From Arthrobacter sp. MSA 4-2 (GTDB lineage: Bacteria > Actinomycetota > Actinomycetes > Actinomycetales > Micrococcaceae), in assembly GCF_016405885.1 (NCBI RefSeq), contig NZ_JAEKGC010000003.1, positions 62,001 to 126,000 of the forward strand: a DNA stretch of 64,000 nt, in the 5' to 3' direction. The stretch's first letter is position 1; every line of letters starts with the position of its first letter. The position numbers and the translations under genes were made by a program. Below the pieces are notes generated by a model. That model searched no databases. It saw nothing but the letters and a program-made list of their open reading frames with translations, and had not been told where the DNA came from. This document shows, piece after piece, positions 8,723-17,550 of the stretch.

Positions 8723-9493
8723 ATGAACAAGAACATGCGGCTCCTCGCAGTACCCTCCCTCGCCCTCGGCATGCTGGCGCTCTCCGCCGCCCCCGCCCTG
8801 GCGGCGGACGGCTCCTACTCCTCCACCCTCGGCCAGCTCAACGGCAGCACCGGCGCGGGCACCATCACCGTCGACGTCAAGGGCGACCAGGCGACGGTCA
8901 ACCTGCAGGTCTCCGGCCTCGCCGAGACTTTCATGGACGGCCCCTACCCCCACGTCCAGCACATCCACGGCGGCGCCGAGGGTGTCTGCCCGACCCCCGC
9001 TGCCGACACCAACGGTGACGGCGTGGTCAACACCACCGAAGGCGCCCCCTCCTACGGCGGAATCGTCACCACGCTGTCCACCAGCGGCGGCACCGGTCCC
9101 GAAGAGGGCCTGAACGTCAAGCTCGGCGGCCAGGGTGGCAGCTACACCATCCAGCGCACGTTCGAGGTCAACGCCGACACCAAGGCCGCCCTCGAAGCCG
9201 GCACCGCCGTCGTCGTCGTCCACGGTCTCGACCCCGCAACCCTGAGCCCGGCCGCCCAGGAAGCCAAGAGCGACCTGACTCCGGACCTTCCGCTGGCAGC
9301 GACCTCACCGGCACTGTGTGGAACCCTTGTCGCCTCGCAGATGGGCGCCATGCCCAACGGTGGCGCTGACACGGGAGCCACCCAGGAGACCGGATCCAAC
9401 GTCGGCGCCCTCGCCCTCGGCGGTGGCCTCGTCCTGGCCGCAGCAGCAGGTGGAACCTACATGGTCCGCCGCCGCAGCGCCGATCAGGCGTAA
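8723..9493 (+). CDS. Secreted CHRD-like surface protein with C-terminal membrane anchor
   Basis: Exported protein of 256 residues, ATG at 8723 after GAAGGAAA. Residues 1-27 are a signal peptide ending ALA. The mature part contains a CHRD-like signature: a VTV-rich beta segment, then PHVQHIHGGAEG, and a second half with VVVVHGLD. CHRD domains were first noted in chordin and occur in bacterial extracellular proteins; their ligand is unknown. The tail has GGADTG, then a spacer, a hydrophobic helix (GALALGGGLVLAAAAGG) and MVRRR. This resembles a cell-wall sorting signal with a non-standard motif in place of LPXTG. A strong terminator follows at 9552-9587. Confidence 0.75.
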   Translation: MNKNMRLLAVPSLALGMLALSAAPALAADGSYSSTLGQLNGSTGAGTITVDVKGDQATVNLQVSGLAETFMDGPYPHVQHIHGGAEGVCPTPAADTNGDGVVNTTEGAPSYGGIVTTLSTSGGTGPEEGLNVKLGGQGGSYTIQRTFEVNADTKAALEAGTAVVVVHGLDPATLSPAAQEAKSDLTPDLPLAATSPALCGTLVASQMGAMPNGGADTGATQETGSNVGALALGGGLVLAAAAGGTYMVRRRSADQA

Positions 9494-9551
9494 TGCCTGA
9501 GCGCACCACCCGGCGCCGGGCCGGCTCATCCTGAGTCCACGCCCGGCAGCA

Positions 9552-9587
9552 CCGGCCACCGCAGTGTTCCCCCGCTGCGGTGGCCGG
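9552..9587 (+). terminator. Rho-independent-type terminator after the CHRD-like gene
   Basis: Perfect 13-bp stem: CCGGCCACCGCAG (9552-9564) with CTGCGGTGGCCGG (9575-9587) and a 10-base loop, followed by ACCGTTT. Confidence 0.75.
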
Positions 9588-9636
9588 ACCGTTTAACCCA
9601 ACAATCCTCCCGCTGCACTCTCCGGGACGGACCACC

Positions 9637-9865
9637 CTGACCGAACTCTCCGCCGTTGCCGACATGCTGCAAGCCCTGAACGACGTCGGCCTCAGCATCC
9701 CGGCCCAGGGCGGCACCTACTGGGTCGAGAGGCGATGCAGACGATCGATTACCGGACCTCGACGCCGTCCCGGAGAAGGTTGCAGCCACCACGGCCGGTG
9801 TCGCCCACCATGCCGCCCACCTCGCCCGCCTGCTCCGCGACAACCCTGCCCCGCCGGGTAACGCC
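9637..9865 (+). pseudogene. Possible frameshifted remnant in the 381-base gap 9494-9874
   Basis: Apart from the terminator, this gap holds a stretch that looks coding in two successive frames. Frame one reads LTELSAVADMLQALNDVGLSI up to WVE at 9729. After one extra base (A9730), the next frame reads GDADDRLPDLDAVPEKV and continues through AHHAAHLARLLRDN to 9865. Both halves have the codon use of real genes here, but there is no plausible start and no stop before the next gene. I do not recognise the family. It may be a decayed gene or chance. Confidence 0.25.
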
Positions 9866-9874
9866 GGGAGGTGC

Positions 9875-11932
9875 TCAGCCCCGGTAGACCTGCACCACCG
9901 AGGGCCGGGGAAGTGCGCCCTGGCCGGGTGCCGGTTGTACACCGGCGGGCACGTAGTCCGGGAACCTGGACACCTGGGCCGCCCAGGTGCCGTCCTCCCC
10001 CGGGTGCTGGACGGCGACGAAGACCGAGCGTTCGTCGTCGTGGATGATGGGCCCGCAGGTCTCGGCGTCGCGCGGCACGGCGAGGAACTGCTCGACCCGC
10101 CCCCGCTCGGCGCCGTCGAGGCCCACCCTAAACAGGCCGTCACAGTAGCCGATGGTGCCCGGCTGTCCGTCCGTGGAGATCCACAGGTTGCCCACCGAAT
10201 CGAAGGCAAGGTTGTCGGGGCAGCTGATCGGGGAGACCTTATCGGCGGGATACCCGCTGAAGTACGCCGTGGAATTCTTCGCCGGGTCACCGCACACCAG
10301 CAGCAGGTTCCAGGTGAAGCGCGTTGCCGTGGCGTCCCCGCCGGCCTCGGTCAACTCCACCACGTGGCCGTCGCGGTTGGCGGTCCGCGGGTTCGCCTCG
10401 TCCGCCGCGGCGTTGGTGCCGGTTCCCCGGTTGGTGTTGTTGGTGCAGGCCACGTACACCTTGCCGGTCACCGGGTTCGGTTCGACGTCCTCGCACCGGT
10501 CCATCTTGGTGGGGCCCACCTTGTCGGCGGCGAGGCGAGTGAAGACCGCCACCTCGGCCGCGCTCATTCCCGGCACCGCCGATTCGTTGTCCAGCAGCAG
10601 CGGCAGCCACTCCCCGACGCCGTCGAACGCGCCGTCGGCCGGCAGCGCCCCGGTGCCGTTGATCTCGGGCACCGAGTTGCCCTGGAACCTCGCGACGTAC
10701 AGCGAACCCTGCGAGAGCAGCGACATGTTCGCGCGCCGGGCCTCGGGGGTGTTCCCGGGCTGGACCGTGTTCGTGGAGACGAACTTGTAGAGGTAGTCGA
10801 ACCGCTCGTCGTCCCCGGAGTAGGCAACCACCCGGCCGTCAGGGGCAACAGTCACGTTCGCGCCCTCATGCTTGAAGCGCCCCAGCGCCGAATGCTTGCG
10901 GGGGGTGGAGGTGGGATCGAACGGGTCGACCTCCACGATGTAGCCGAAGCGGTGCTTCTCGTTTTCGTAGCCGGGTATCCGGGTGTCGAAGCGGGCCTCG
11001 TCGATTTCCCAGCCGCGGACGGTGGGCTTGGAGCCCAGCCCGTACCGGCGGTCCCCGGCGCTGGTTCCGGCGCTGACGAAGTACCCGTTGAAGTTTTCCT
11101 CGCCGGAGAGGATGGTGCCCCACGGGGTGGTGCCGCCCGCACAGTTCCCCAGCGTGCCCAGCACCGTGCGGCCGGCCGGATCGTCGATGGTTTTCACCAG
11201 GTCGGATCCCGCGGCAGGGCCGGTGAGTTCGTAGGGGGTCGTGGTGAGGAAGCGCCGGTTTCGAGGCGCGCCCTGAACGTAGCTCCACGGCTTCGCCGTG
11301 TTCTTGCGTTCAAGCTCGACGACGGAGAGCCCGTGGGCGGCCTTGCCGATCCCGCGCACCTCGGCGGGGGGAAGGCTCGGCGGCACCATGATGGCCTCGT
11401 TGGTGTACTCGTGGTTGGCGAAGAGGACCGCACGGCGTCCCTTGCTGCCGGGCAGCGTGAGGATGTCGGTGTAGTCGCAGTTGTAGCCGAACTGGAGGGC
11501 CTGGGCGGCCGCGCTCTGGTTTCCGGCGTCGAAGGCGGGTGAGTTGGAGAACAGCGGGTCGCCCCAGCGGATGACCGGCTTCCAGGTGAAGCCGGCAGGA
11601 ACGGTCATGTCATCGACCAGGGCGTCCACGGGCGCGATGGGCGTGAAGGTGAGCTTGCTGCGCGGCCCGCCCAGGGCAACCGCCTGTGGAAGTGCCTTCC
11701 CGGGCCCGACGGCCGAGCCCACCAGCAGGGTCAGGGCCCCCGTGGCGCCGGCACCCAGCAGGTTGCGCCGGGAAAACTCGGCCGAGACGACGTCGCGGAA
11801 GTAGTTGTTCTCCGAGGTATTGCAGACCGCGGACGCGCAGGCGTTGTCGCACTTCAGGGCGCAGGTGACGGCGCTTCGCTTGCCCTTGGTGTGTCCGAGC
11901 ATGGGGAGCAGCCGGCGGCTGGTTTCATTCAT
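9875..11932 (-). CDS. phoX: PhoX family alkaline phosphatase, Tat-exported
   Basis: Secreted calcium/iron-dependent phosphatase that frees phosphate from organic esters outside the membrane. The protein has 685 residues, normal for PhoX. A twin-arginine signal (SRRNLL at 54-59, then a long hydrophobic run) sits after an unusually long, Cys-containing N-terminal extension of about 50 residues. DUF839 features follow: ILSGEENFNGYF, YIVEVDPFDP, MDRCEDVEPNP and ISCPDNLAFD. It stands alone, with no pho regulator nearby. Regulation by phosphate limitation is expected from the family, but I could not find a convincing pair of PHO boxes. Confidence 0.9.
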   Translation of the reverse strand: MNETSRRLLPMLGHTKGKRSAVTCALKCDNACASAVCNTSENNYFRDVVSAEFSRRNLLGAGATGALTLLVGSAVGPGKALPQAVALGGPRSKLTFTPIAPVDALVDDMTVPAGFTWKPVIRWGDPLFSNSPAFDAGNQSAAAQALQFGYNCDYTDILTLPGSKGRRAVLFANHEYTNEAIMVPPSLPPAEVRGIGKAAHGLSVVELERKNTAKPWSYVQGAPRNRRFLTTTPYELTGPAAGSDLVKTIDDPAGRTVLGTLGNCAGGTTPWGTILSGEENFNGYFVSAGTSAGDRRYGLGSKPTVRGWEIDEARFDTRIPGYENEKHRFGYIVEVDPFDPTSTPRKHSALGRFKHEGANVTVAPDGRVVAYSGDDERFDYLYKFVSTNTVQPGNTPEARRANMSLLSQGSLYVARFQGNSVPEINGTGALPADGAFDGVGEWLPLLLDNESAVPGMSAAEVAVFTRLAADKVGPTKMDRCEDVEPNPVTGKVYVACTNNTNRGTGTNAAADEANPRTANRDGHVVELTEAGGDATATRFTWNLLLVCGDPAKNSTAYFSGYPADKVSPISCPDNLAFDSVGNLWISTDGQPGTIGYCDGLFRVGLDGAERGRVEQFLAVPRDAETCGPIIHDDERSVFVAVQHPGEDGTWAAQVSRFPDYVPAGVQPAPGQGALPRPSVVQVYRG

Positions 11933-12006
11933 GGGGTGTGCCTTCCAAGGGACGAACTGGCGTTGGACTCTCGTCCGACCTTGGCGGTGGAAGCCGACGT
12001 CCTGCG

Positions 12007-12030
12007 TTCCCGCCGGTGAACGGGCGGGAA
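12007..12030. other. Short hairpin between phoX and the racemase gene
   Basis: TTCCCGCC (12007-12014) pairs with GGCGGGAA (12023-12030). It lies in the divergent promoter region, so an operator or leader structure is more likely than a terminator. The loop contains a GTTCACC-like half-site on the minus strand. Confidence 0.3.
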
Positions 12031-12118
12031 ACCCTCACGAAACACTTGACCCACCGGTCTCATGTGGAACACCCCCGCGTGATCGGCAGGGCGAGCACCG
12101 GTCCGCTACGGTGGGCGC

Positions 12119-12811
12119 ATGAAACGCATCGGCCTGCTCGGCGGGATGAGCTGGGAAAGCTCGGCGCTCTACTACTCGCTCATCAATGAGGGGGTCCGCG
12201 ACCGGCTCGGCGGCCTGCACTCGGCCTCCTGCGTCCTGATCTCCGTGGACTTCGCGCAGATCGAACGCCTCCAGACCCAGGGTGAGTGGCAGCGGGCGGG
12301 CGAGATCCTCGCCGGGGAGGCGCGGCGGATCGAAGCAGCAGGCGCCGACCTGCTGGTGCTCTGCACCAACACCATGCACAAGGTGGCGGCAGCCATCGAG
12401 GACGCCGTGTCCATCCCGTTTCTCCACCTGGGCGACGTCACGGCCCGGGCGGTCCTTGCCGCGGGAGTCCGGACGGTGGGTCTGCTCGGAACGAGATTCA
12501 CCATGGAGCAGGCCTTTTACGTGGACCGCCTTGCCGCCCACGGACTCGAGGTGCTGCTTCCCGGCCCCGAGAACCAGGCGGTGGTGAACGCCATCATCTA
12601 CGACGAACTGGTGCTCGGTGACATCCGGGATGAGTCGAGGCGCAGGTACCAGGCGGTGATGAAGGACCTGGTCGCGAGGGGTGCCGGGGGCATCATCCTG
12701 GGCTGCACGGAAATCGAACTGCTGATCGGGCAGGACGACTCGGAGCTGCCGGTGTTCGCCACCACCCGGCTTCACGCGGAGGCGGCCGTGACGGCGGCCC
12801 TCGCCAAGTGA
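12119..12811 (+). CDS. Aspartate/glutamate racemase family protein
   Basis: Cofactor-independent racemase of 230 residues. The two catalytic cysteines of the family are visible: C82 in LCTNTMHK and C196 in GCTEIE. The N-terminal IGLLGGMSWESS fits the YgeA/RacD branch, whose members racemise aspartate or other amino acids; the substrate is not shown by sequence. It is divergent from phoX and convergent with menC, whose end lies 12 bases away, and appears to be monocistronic. Confidence 0.85.
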   Translation: MKRIGLLGGMSWESSALYYSLINEGVRDRLGGLHSASCVLISVDFAQIERLQTQGEWQRAGEILAGEARRIEAAGADLLVLCTNTMHKVAAAIEDAVSIPFLHLGDVTARAVLAAGVRTVGLLGTRFTMEQAFYVDRLAAHGLEVLLPGPENQAVVNAIIYDELVLGDIRDESRRRYQAVMKDLVARGAGGIILGCTEIELLIGQDDSELPVFATTRLHAEAAVTAALAK

Positions 12812-12823
12812 GTCCGGGTCGCC

Positions 12824-13843
12824 TCAGCGCCCGGCCGCGGCCAGCACCCGGTGGACCCGCCCGAGCCGGTCGAGCCACCACTGCCGCCGGGCCGCCGGCG
12901 CGGCGAAGGCCTCAAGCAGAGCCGGGGACGCGGTGACCCGACGGACCGGGAGGAACCCGCCGTCGGGCACCAGCGGTTCATCGGTGACGTCGCCCTCCAT
13001 GAGGGAGACCGTGGCAAGTCCGCACGCGTAGGGAAGCTCGGGAAGCGCCGCGGCGAGGGCAACCCCGGCGCGGATGCCCACGGAGGTGTCGAGGGCGGAG
13101 CTGACGACGGCGGGCAGCCCCGCCCGGGCCACGAGGTCCAGCGCCCTGCGCACTCCCCCGAGGGGGGCGGCCTTGATCACGAGGAGGTCGGCGGCGTCCT
13201 CCCGGGCGACCCGCAGCGGGTCCTCCTCGCGCCGCACGCTCTCGTCGGCGGCGATGAGCACCGGCACCTCCCGCCGGCGCAGCTCATTGCGCACCGCGCG
13301 CAGCCCCGGAATGCCGGCCACGGGCTGTTCGGCGTATTCGAGCCGGTGTTGGGCGAGCTCGGTCAGCGCGGTCAGCGCCTCGCCTTCGGTCCAGCCACCG
13401 TTCGCGTCGACGCGGAGTGCCGCGGAGGGAAGCAGCCGGCGCACTTCGGCCACCCGGGCAAGGTCCTGGGCGAGGTCCTGTCCCTGTTCGGCGACCTTGA
13501 CCTTCACCGCGCCGACGCCGCCGAACCGGGCCAGGACCTCCTCGACGCGGGCCACGGGCACTGCCGGGACCGTGGCGTTCACCGGCACCTGCTGCCGCAC
13601 CGGCTCCGGGAATCCGTGCCACCCCGCCTCAAGCGCCGAGCGCAGCCAGCTCGCCGCTTCACGGTCCCCGTATTCGGGGAACGGGGAGAACTCGCTCCAG
13701 CCCACGGGCCCCTCGATCAGAAGCGCTTCCCGGACCAGGACGCCCCGGAAGCGGACCCGCATGGGCACGGCGACGACGTGCGCGCGCTCCCGAAGCTCGG
13801 CCAGCGGGGGGAGGAACGGGGTGTGGGGGTCGGGTGTGCTCAC
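12824..13843 (-). CDS. menC: o-Succinylbenzoate synthase
   Basis: Enolase-superfamily enzyme that dehydrates SHCHC to o-succinylbenzoate in menaquinone synthesis. The protein has 339 residues from a GTG at 13843. Superfamily residues are in place: K114 and K116 (KVKV), metal ligands D146 (DANGG), E172 (AEQP) and D200 (ADES), and K224 (IKAAPLGG). It lies far (33 kb) from menB, menE and menA in this window, so the pathway genes are split. A dipeptide epimerase is the usual alternative for this fold, but the spacing and motifs favour actinobacterial MenC. Confidence 0.88.
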   Translation of the reverse strand: MSTPDPHTPFLPPLAELRERAHVVAVPMRVRFRGVLVREALLIEGPVGWSEFSPFPEYGDREAASWLRSALEAGWHGFPEPVRQQVPVNATVPAVPVARVEEVLARFGGVGAVKVKVAEQGQDLAQDLARVAEVRRLLPSAALRVDANGGWTEGEALTALTELAQHRLEYAEQPVAGIPGLRAVRNELRRREVPVLIAADESVRREEDPLRVAREDAADLLVIKAAPLGGVRRALDLVARAGLPAVVSSALDTSVGIRAGVALAAALPELPYACGLATVSLMEGDVTDEPLVPDGGFLPVRRVTASPALLEAFAAPAARRQWWLDRLGRVHRVLAAAGR

Positions 13844-14005
13844 GCGTCTAGGCTACGTGGCACTTGAGTGCGCGGCGCGCCGCTCCCCTGCCGCCGAAAC
13901 AGCAGCTCACCACGCTTCCGCCCCCGGAGAACGTGGTGAGCTGCGGACTCGACGGGAGAAAGAAGCAATTCAGGAACTTTCAGCCGGATATGGAACAGTT
14001 GGTGG

Positions 14006-14965
14006 ATGACCTTGCAACGAGGACCTCTTCGGTGGACCCGTCGGCGGGCCAGGGCGGCACGCAGCCCCCAGCTGTTCGTTCTGGGGGCAGCAGCGTGCTT
14101 CACGGCCCTGGGCTGGACCTATTGGTTGTTCGTTCGGACCACCACCGGACAGTTCGCCGACGAATCGGCGTGGGCGGAGGCCGACACCGCCGCCCCGGAC
14201 GGCGCCCTGCCGTTTCTCCGCTTCCTCGACAACCTGCCGCTGATCTCCGTGGTCATGGCCGCGGCCACCCTCCTGTTCGTTACGCTGGTGCGGCGGCGCT
14301 GGGCCGCGGCGCTTATTGCCCTCGGCGCCATGGCCGGCGCGAACCTCACCACCCAGATCCTCAAGAACATGGTGCTCGACCGCCCCGACCGCGGCGTCCC
14401 CACCCTCGACTTCAATTCATTACCCTCGGGGCATACGACACTGGCAGCGTCGGCGGTGGCCGCGGTCTTCCTTGTGTCCTCGCCGCGCTGGCGCCCGCTC
14501 GTTGCGGCCGGCGGCGGGATGTATTCGGTGCTGGCGGGTGCCGCGACCTTCGTTAACCTGTGGCACCGCCCGGCCGACGTGATCGCCGCCCTCCTCGTCG
14601 TGGGGGCGTGGGCGCTCCTGGGCGGTCTGCTGGTGATGCGCACCGGCAACGAGTGGAACGTCTGGCCCGGCTTCGGACGCCACTGGGCGGGGTCGCGGTG
14701 GTGGCTCGCGCTCTGCTGGGTGGCCGGCCTGGCGGGCCTTGTTCTGTCCGCGCTGCTCTATGTCCTGGTGCAGCAGATCGGCCCGGCGCCTATCCCCGGG
14801 ACGGCGCGCGTGCCCTTGTTCTTCTGGGCCGGCCTCGCCTCGATCGTGGGCACCGGATTCACCCTGGCCGGAGCCGCCGCCTGGCTCTTCACCTCGCAGG
14901 CCCGGATCGCCGGGGACCGCCCGCGCCCAAACAAAGCCGCCGCGCGGCCCGGCGCTCAGGGCTGA
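14006..14965 (+). CDS. PAP2-family membrane phosphatase
   Basis: Integral membrane phosphatase of 319 residues with a short basic N-terminus and about seven helices. The three PAP2 motifs are present: K120 and R126 (KNMVLDRP), PSGHT at 140-144, and WHRPADV with R188. Such enzymes remove phosphate from phosphatidic acid or undecaprenyl pyrophosphate at the outer membrane face; the substrate here is unknown. Two or three extra helices follow the catalytic core. Its last 10 bases overlap the end of the convergent MBL gene. Confidence 0.88.
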   Translation: MTLQRGPLRWTRRRARAARSPQLFVLGAAACFTALGWTYWLFVRTTTGQFADESAWAEADTAAPDGALPFLRFLDNLPLISVVMAAATLLFVTLVRRRWAAALIALGAMAGANLTTQILKNMVLDRPDRGVPTLDFNSLPSGHTTLAASAVAAVFLVSSPRWRPLVAAGGGMYSVLAGAATFVNLWHRPADVIAALLVVGAWALLGGLLVMRTGNEWNVWPGFGRHWAGSRWWLALCWVAGLAGLVLSALLYVLVQQIGPAPIPGTARVPLFFWAGLASIVGTGFTLAGAAAWLFTSQARIAGDRPRPNKAAARPGAQG

Positions 14966-15819
14966 CGGGAGAGCCACTTCCAATGGGCAAGCGTCCGGAG
15001 CCTGTCCAGCAGCACCCGTGAACGTTCCGGGCCGTAGGGCAGGAGCGGGACCGCCTTGGTCATGTCGATGGAGGCTTCGTCCATGGCGATCTTGGTGACC
15101 CGGATGGCCGCACGCATCTTTTCCATCTGCGTGCCGACGAACCGCACGTCCACCGGAGCGCCATGCCCGGGAACGAAGATGTCGTAGAGGTCCTCGAGCG
15201 CCGTGATCTTTCCGAGCGTCCGGATCCAGTCGGTGGGGAACGAATCCTCGAAGGCCGGATCGGCACCCTCTTCGACGAGGTCACCGGTGAACAGCACGTT
15301 GCCGGCGCCCACCAGGAGGTCGTGGTCGGTGTGGCCGCGGCCGAGATGGAACAGGGTGACCTGGATGCCGCCCAGGTCGAGGTCCACCGGCTTGCCGTCG
15401 ACCAGGCGGGTCGCCGCCACGAGGTCGGTGTGCGGGCCTTCTCCGGCGCCCATTTCGGGTTCCACCCCGGCGACGAGGGCGCGCTGCTGCCCGCCGCCGT
15501 CGAGCATTGCCTCGCTGCAGCGCGAGGTGGCCCAGATCTGCTCGACGCCGTGCGCGGCCAGGTAGCTGTTGCCGAAGTAGTGGTCGCCATGGGCGTGGGT
15601 GATGACGGCGGCCAGCGGCAGGTCCGTCACCTCCCGGACCCTGCGCAGAATCTGCTCCGCCTGCCGGGGCCCGGCTCCGGTGTCAATGATCAGCCCGCGC
15701 TCGGAACCGAGGACGAAGCCGATGTTCGCGGCGAATCCAGGCAGTGAAAGGACGCGGATCCCGGGCGCGGGCTCCTGCCATGGCGCTTCCTGCCCCGGGG
15801 CATCGGGTATAGCGGACAC
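14956..15819 (-). CDS. MBL-fold metallo-hydrolase
   Basis: Metal-dependent hydrolase of 287 residues, from a GTG at 15819 preceded by GGAGAGGG. HAHGDH at 75-80 is the metal motif. LGRGHTDHDLLV carries the next His, LFTGDLV the bridging Asp and FVPGHGAPV the last His. The pattern is of the broad MBL superfamily (lactonase or glyoxalase II-like); no signal peptide is seen. It lies 61 bases downstream of the AAA+ ATPase gene on the same strand and may be co-transcribed with it. Function is not assigned. Confidence 0.82.
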   Translation of the reverse strand: MSAIPDAPGQEAPWQEPAPGIRVLSLPGFAANIGFVLGSERGLIIDTGAGPRQAEQILRRVREVTDLPLAAVITHAHGDHYFGNSYLAAHGVEQIWATSRCSEAMLDGGGQQRALVAGVEPEMGAGEGPHTDLVAATRLVDGKPVDLDLGGIQVTLFHLGRGHTDHDLLVGAGNVLFTGDLVEEGADPAFEDSFPTDWIRTLGKITALEDLYDIFVPGHGAPVDVRFVGTQMEKMRAAIRVTKIAMDEASIDMTKAVPLLPYGPERSRVLLDRLRTLAHWKWLSRQP

Positions 15820-15880
15820 GAAGGATCCCTCTCCATAGGCGATGGACTTCCAGTCTAGGAGCCCCGGGCTCCGACGGGAC

Positions 15881-17377
15881 TCATCCCACGGGGCCGTGGT
15901 GGGACCAGTCCCCCGGCGGGAACTCCTGCCCCGGGAAAAACCCCGGGCCGGGCACGATGCCGGGCCCCGGAGGATAGCCCTGCCCGGCCGGGGCGTCCGG
16001 GCGGTGCTGGCTCCCAAGCAGGCTGCGGGTCAGGGCGGCGCCGTCGGCCATCAGCTCCTCCACCGCGGCCTCGAGATGTTCGTCGGCGACGTCGGCGCCG
16101 GCCAGCTGGGCTCCGAGGACCGCCCGGCGCACAAGTTCCCGGACGAAGGAGGCGGTGGTTCCTTCGATGCGCGTGGCGGCCGCGGCCAGCGCCTCCCCGC
16201 TGAAGCGGATCCTGCGTGAGTAAAGGCGGAGCAGCTCGATGCGCTCACGCTCGGAGGGAAGCGGAATGTTCACCGCGAGATCGACCCGGCCCGGACGCTC
16301 GGCCAGTGCCCGTTCGAGCATGTCTACCCGGTTCGTCGTCAGGACGAAGGTGACGTCGGCGTCATCGTCAAGCCCGTCCATGGCGTCGAGCACCTCGAAC
16401 AGCAGGGGCTGCGGGCCGTGGCCGTAGCTGCGGTCCTCGGCGATCAGGTCGCAGTCCTCAAGGACCACGACCGAGGGCTGCAGGGCGCGGGCCATCCGGG
16501 CTGCCTCGCTCACGAAGGCAAGGGTGCCGCCGGAGAGCAGGATCGCCGTCGTGCCCTCGGTCCGGCCGAGCAGGTAGCGCACGGTGTGGGTCTTTCCCGT
16601 GCCCGGCGGCCCGTACAGCAGGATTCCGCGCTTGAGGTGCTGGCCCAGGGCCTTGAGGGCCGCGCGGTGGGCGGCGACGCCCACCGCATGGTCGGAGATT
16701 TTCTGCAGGAGGCCCTCGGGCAGGATGACGTCCGCCTCCGCGAGGGCCGGGCGGTGGTGGAAGGTGACACCGGCGCTTCCCTGCCCGAAGTCGTCCATCG
16801 TCAGGGAGATCACCTGGCCCTTGAGCACGCTGTCGCTTTGCATCTGCCGGCGCAGCTCGGCGAGGATTGCGGCCGTTGCGCCCGGGTCCGGAGCGAGGAC
16901 CTCGAGCGATGCGGTCATCCGGCCGTACTGCGGGCTCGCGGTGCGCTGGAGGACCACCAGCGGGACTCCGTCCCGGGTGAACAGCCAGACGCCCAGCGCC
17001 ACGGCCTGCCGCTGGGCGTCGGGGCCCACGGCCACGTTCGTATAGTCGGGCTGGGAGAGCGGAAGCCGCGGGAAGAACTGCTGCTGCTGGAGCATGTCGC
17101 TCAGGGATAGATGGTGGCGCTGGTCTCCCCCGCCGATGCCGACGAGCCGGGCGGCCGGGTCCTTTCCGGCCTCTCCGGCCAGGAAGATGTCGAGGTCCAC
17201 GAAGCGGTGGGAGGGAACCTGTTCGAGGACCACCGGAACCTCGTGTGCCGGGCGCCCGAGGTGTGCGCTCAGGATCGGGACAAGCTGTTCGCCCTGGGGA
17301 CCGCGCGGTCCCTGCGCCTGCGCCAGCTCGACCAGGGCAGCGAAGTCGGACAGAAATTTCCCCATTGACTCATCCAT
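15881..17377 (-). CDS. AAA+ ATPase
   Basis: Protein of 498 residues with one C-terminal AAA+ module: Walker A GPPGTGKT at 256-263, Walker B VVVLED at 303-308, a sensor-1 segment FVLTTNRVD, and ERPGRVD with a likely arginine finger. The first 240 residues are not a family I recognise; they include a beta-rich part with ASPQYGRMTASLEV. The C-terminus is a Gly/Pro-rich tail (GPGIVPGPGFFPGQ). The module resembles FtsH/Cdc48-type ATPases, which remodel or unfold proteins, but no protease domain is present. It is divergent from the NYN/LOTUS gene. Confidence 0.82.
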   Translation of the reverse strand: MDESMGKFLSDFAALVELAQAQGPRGPQGEQLVPILSAHLGRPAHEVPVVLEQVPSHRFVDLDIFLAGEAGKDPAARLVGIGGGDQRHHLSLSDMLQQQQFFPRLPLSQPDYTNVAVGPDAQRQAVALGVWLFTRDGVPLVVLQRTASPQYGRMTASLEVLAPDPGATAAILAELRRQMQSDSVLKGQVISLTMDDFGQGSAGVTFHHRPALAEADVILPEGLLQKISDHAVGVAAHRAALKALGQHLKRGILLYGPPGTGKTHTVRYLLGRTEGTTAILLSGGTLAFVSEAARMARALQPSVVVLEDCDLIAEDRSYGHGPQPLLFEVLDAMDGLDDDADVTFVLTTNRVDMLERALAERPGRVDLAVNIPLPSERERIELLRLYSRRIRFSGEALAAAATRIEGTTASFVRELVRRAVLGAQLAGADVADEHLEAAVEELMADGAALTRSLLGSQHRPDAPAGQGYPPGPGIVPGPGFFPGQEFPPGDWSHHGPVG

Positions 17378-17464
17378 GGGCAGAGACTACCAGCGGCATT
17401 CCGTCCCCGAACGGCAGCGCTTCGGCACCGGGAAAGTAATTTGATACCTGATTAGCTCTAGTCA

Positions 17465-17479
17465 CATCTGAAACAGATG
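17465..17479. promoter_or_regulatory. Dyad in the AT-rich divergent promoter region
   Basis: CATCTG (17465-17470), AAA, CAGATG (17474-17479) is a perfect palindrome with a three-base centre. It lies in a notably AT-rich 90-base stretch (17435-17525) between the AAA+ and NYN genes. A TATATA at about 17501 is a possible -10 for the NYN gene. Confidence 0.4.
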
Positions 17480-17550
17480 GGCTACTTTCTTCAAATACCT
17501 ATATACGGGGTATGGGGTAATTCCTTCCGCTCCAACCAGGACAGGTGACT

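Noticed and set aside
9935-11542. Plus-strand open frame of over 500 codons
   Set aside because: Antisense to phoX, which has complete family signatures; the frame has no recognisable domain.
11933-12118. PHO box before phoX
   Set aside because: One GTTCACC-like half-site is visible, but no second repeat at 11-base spacing could be found.
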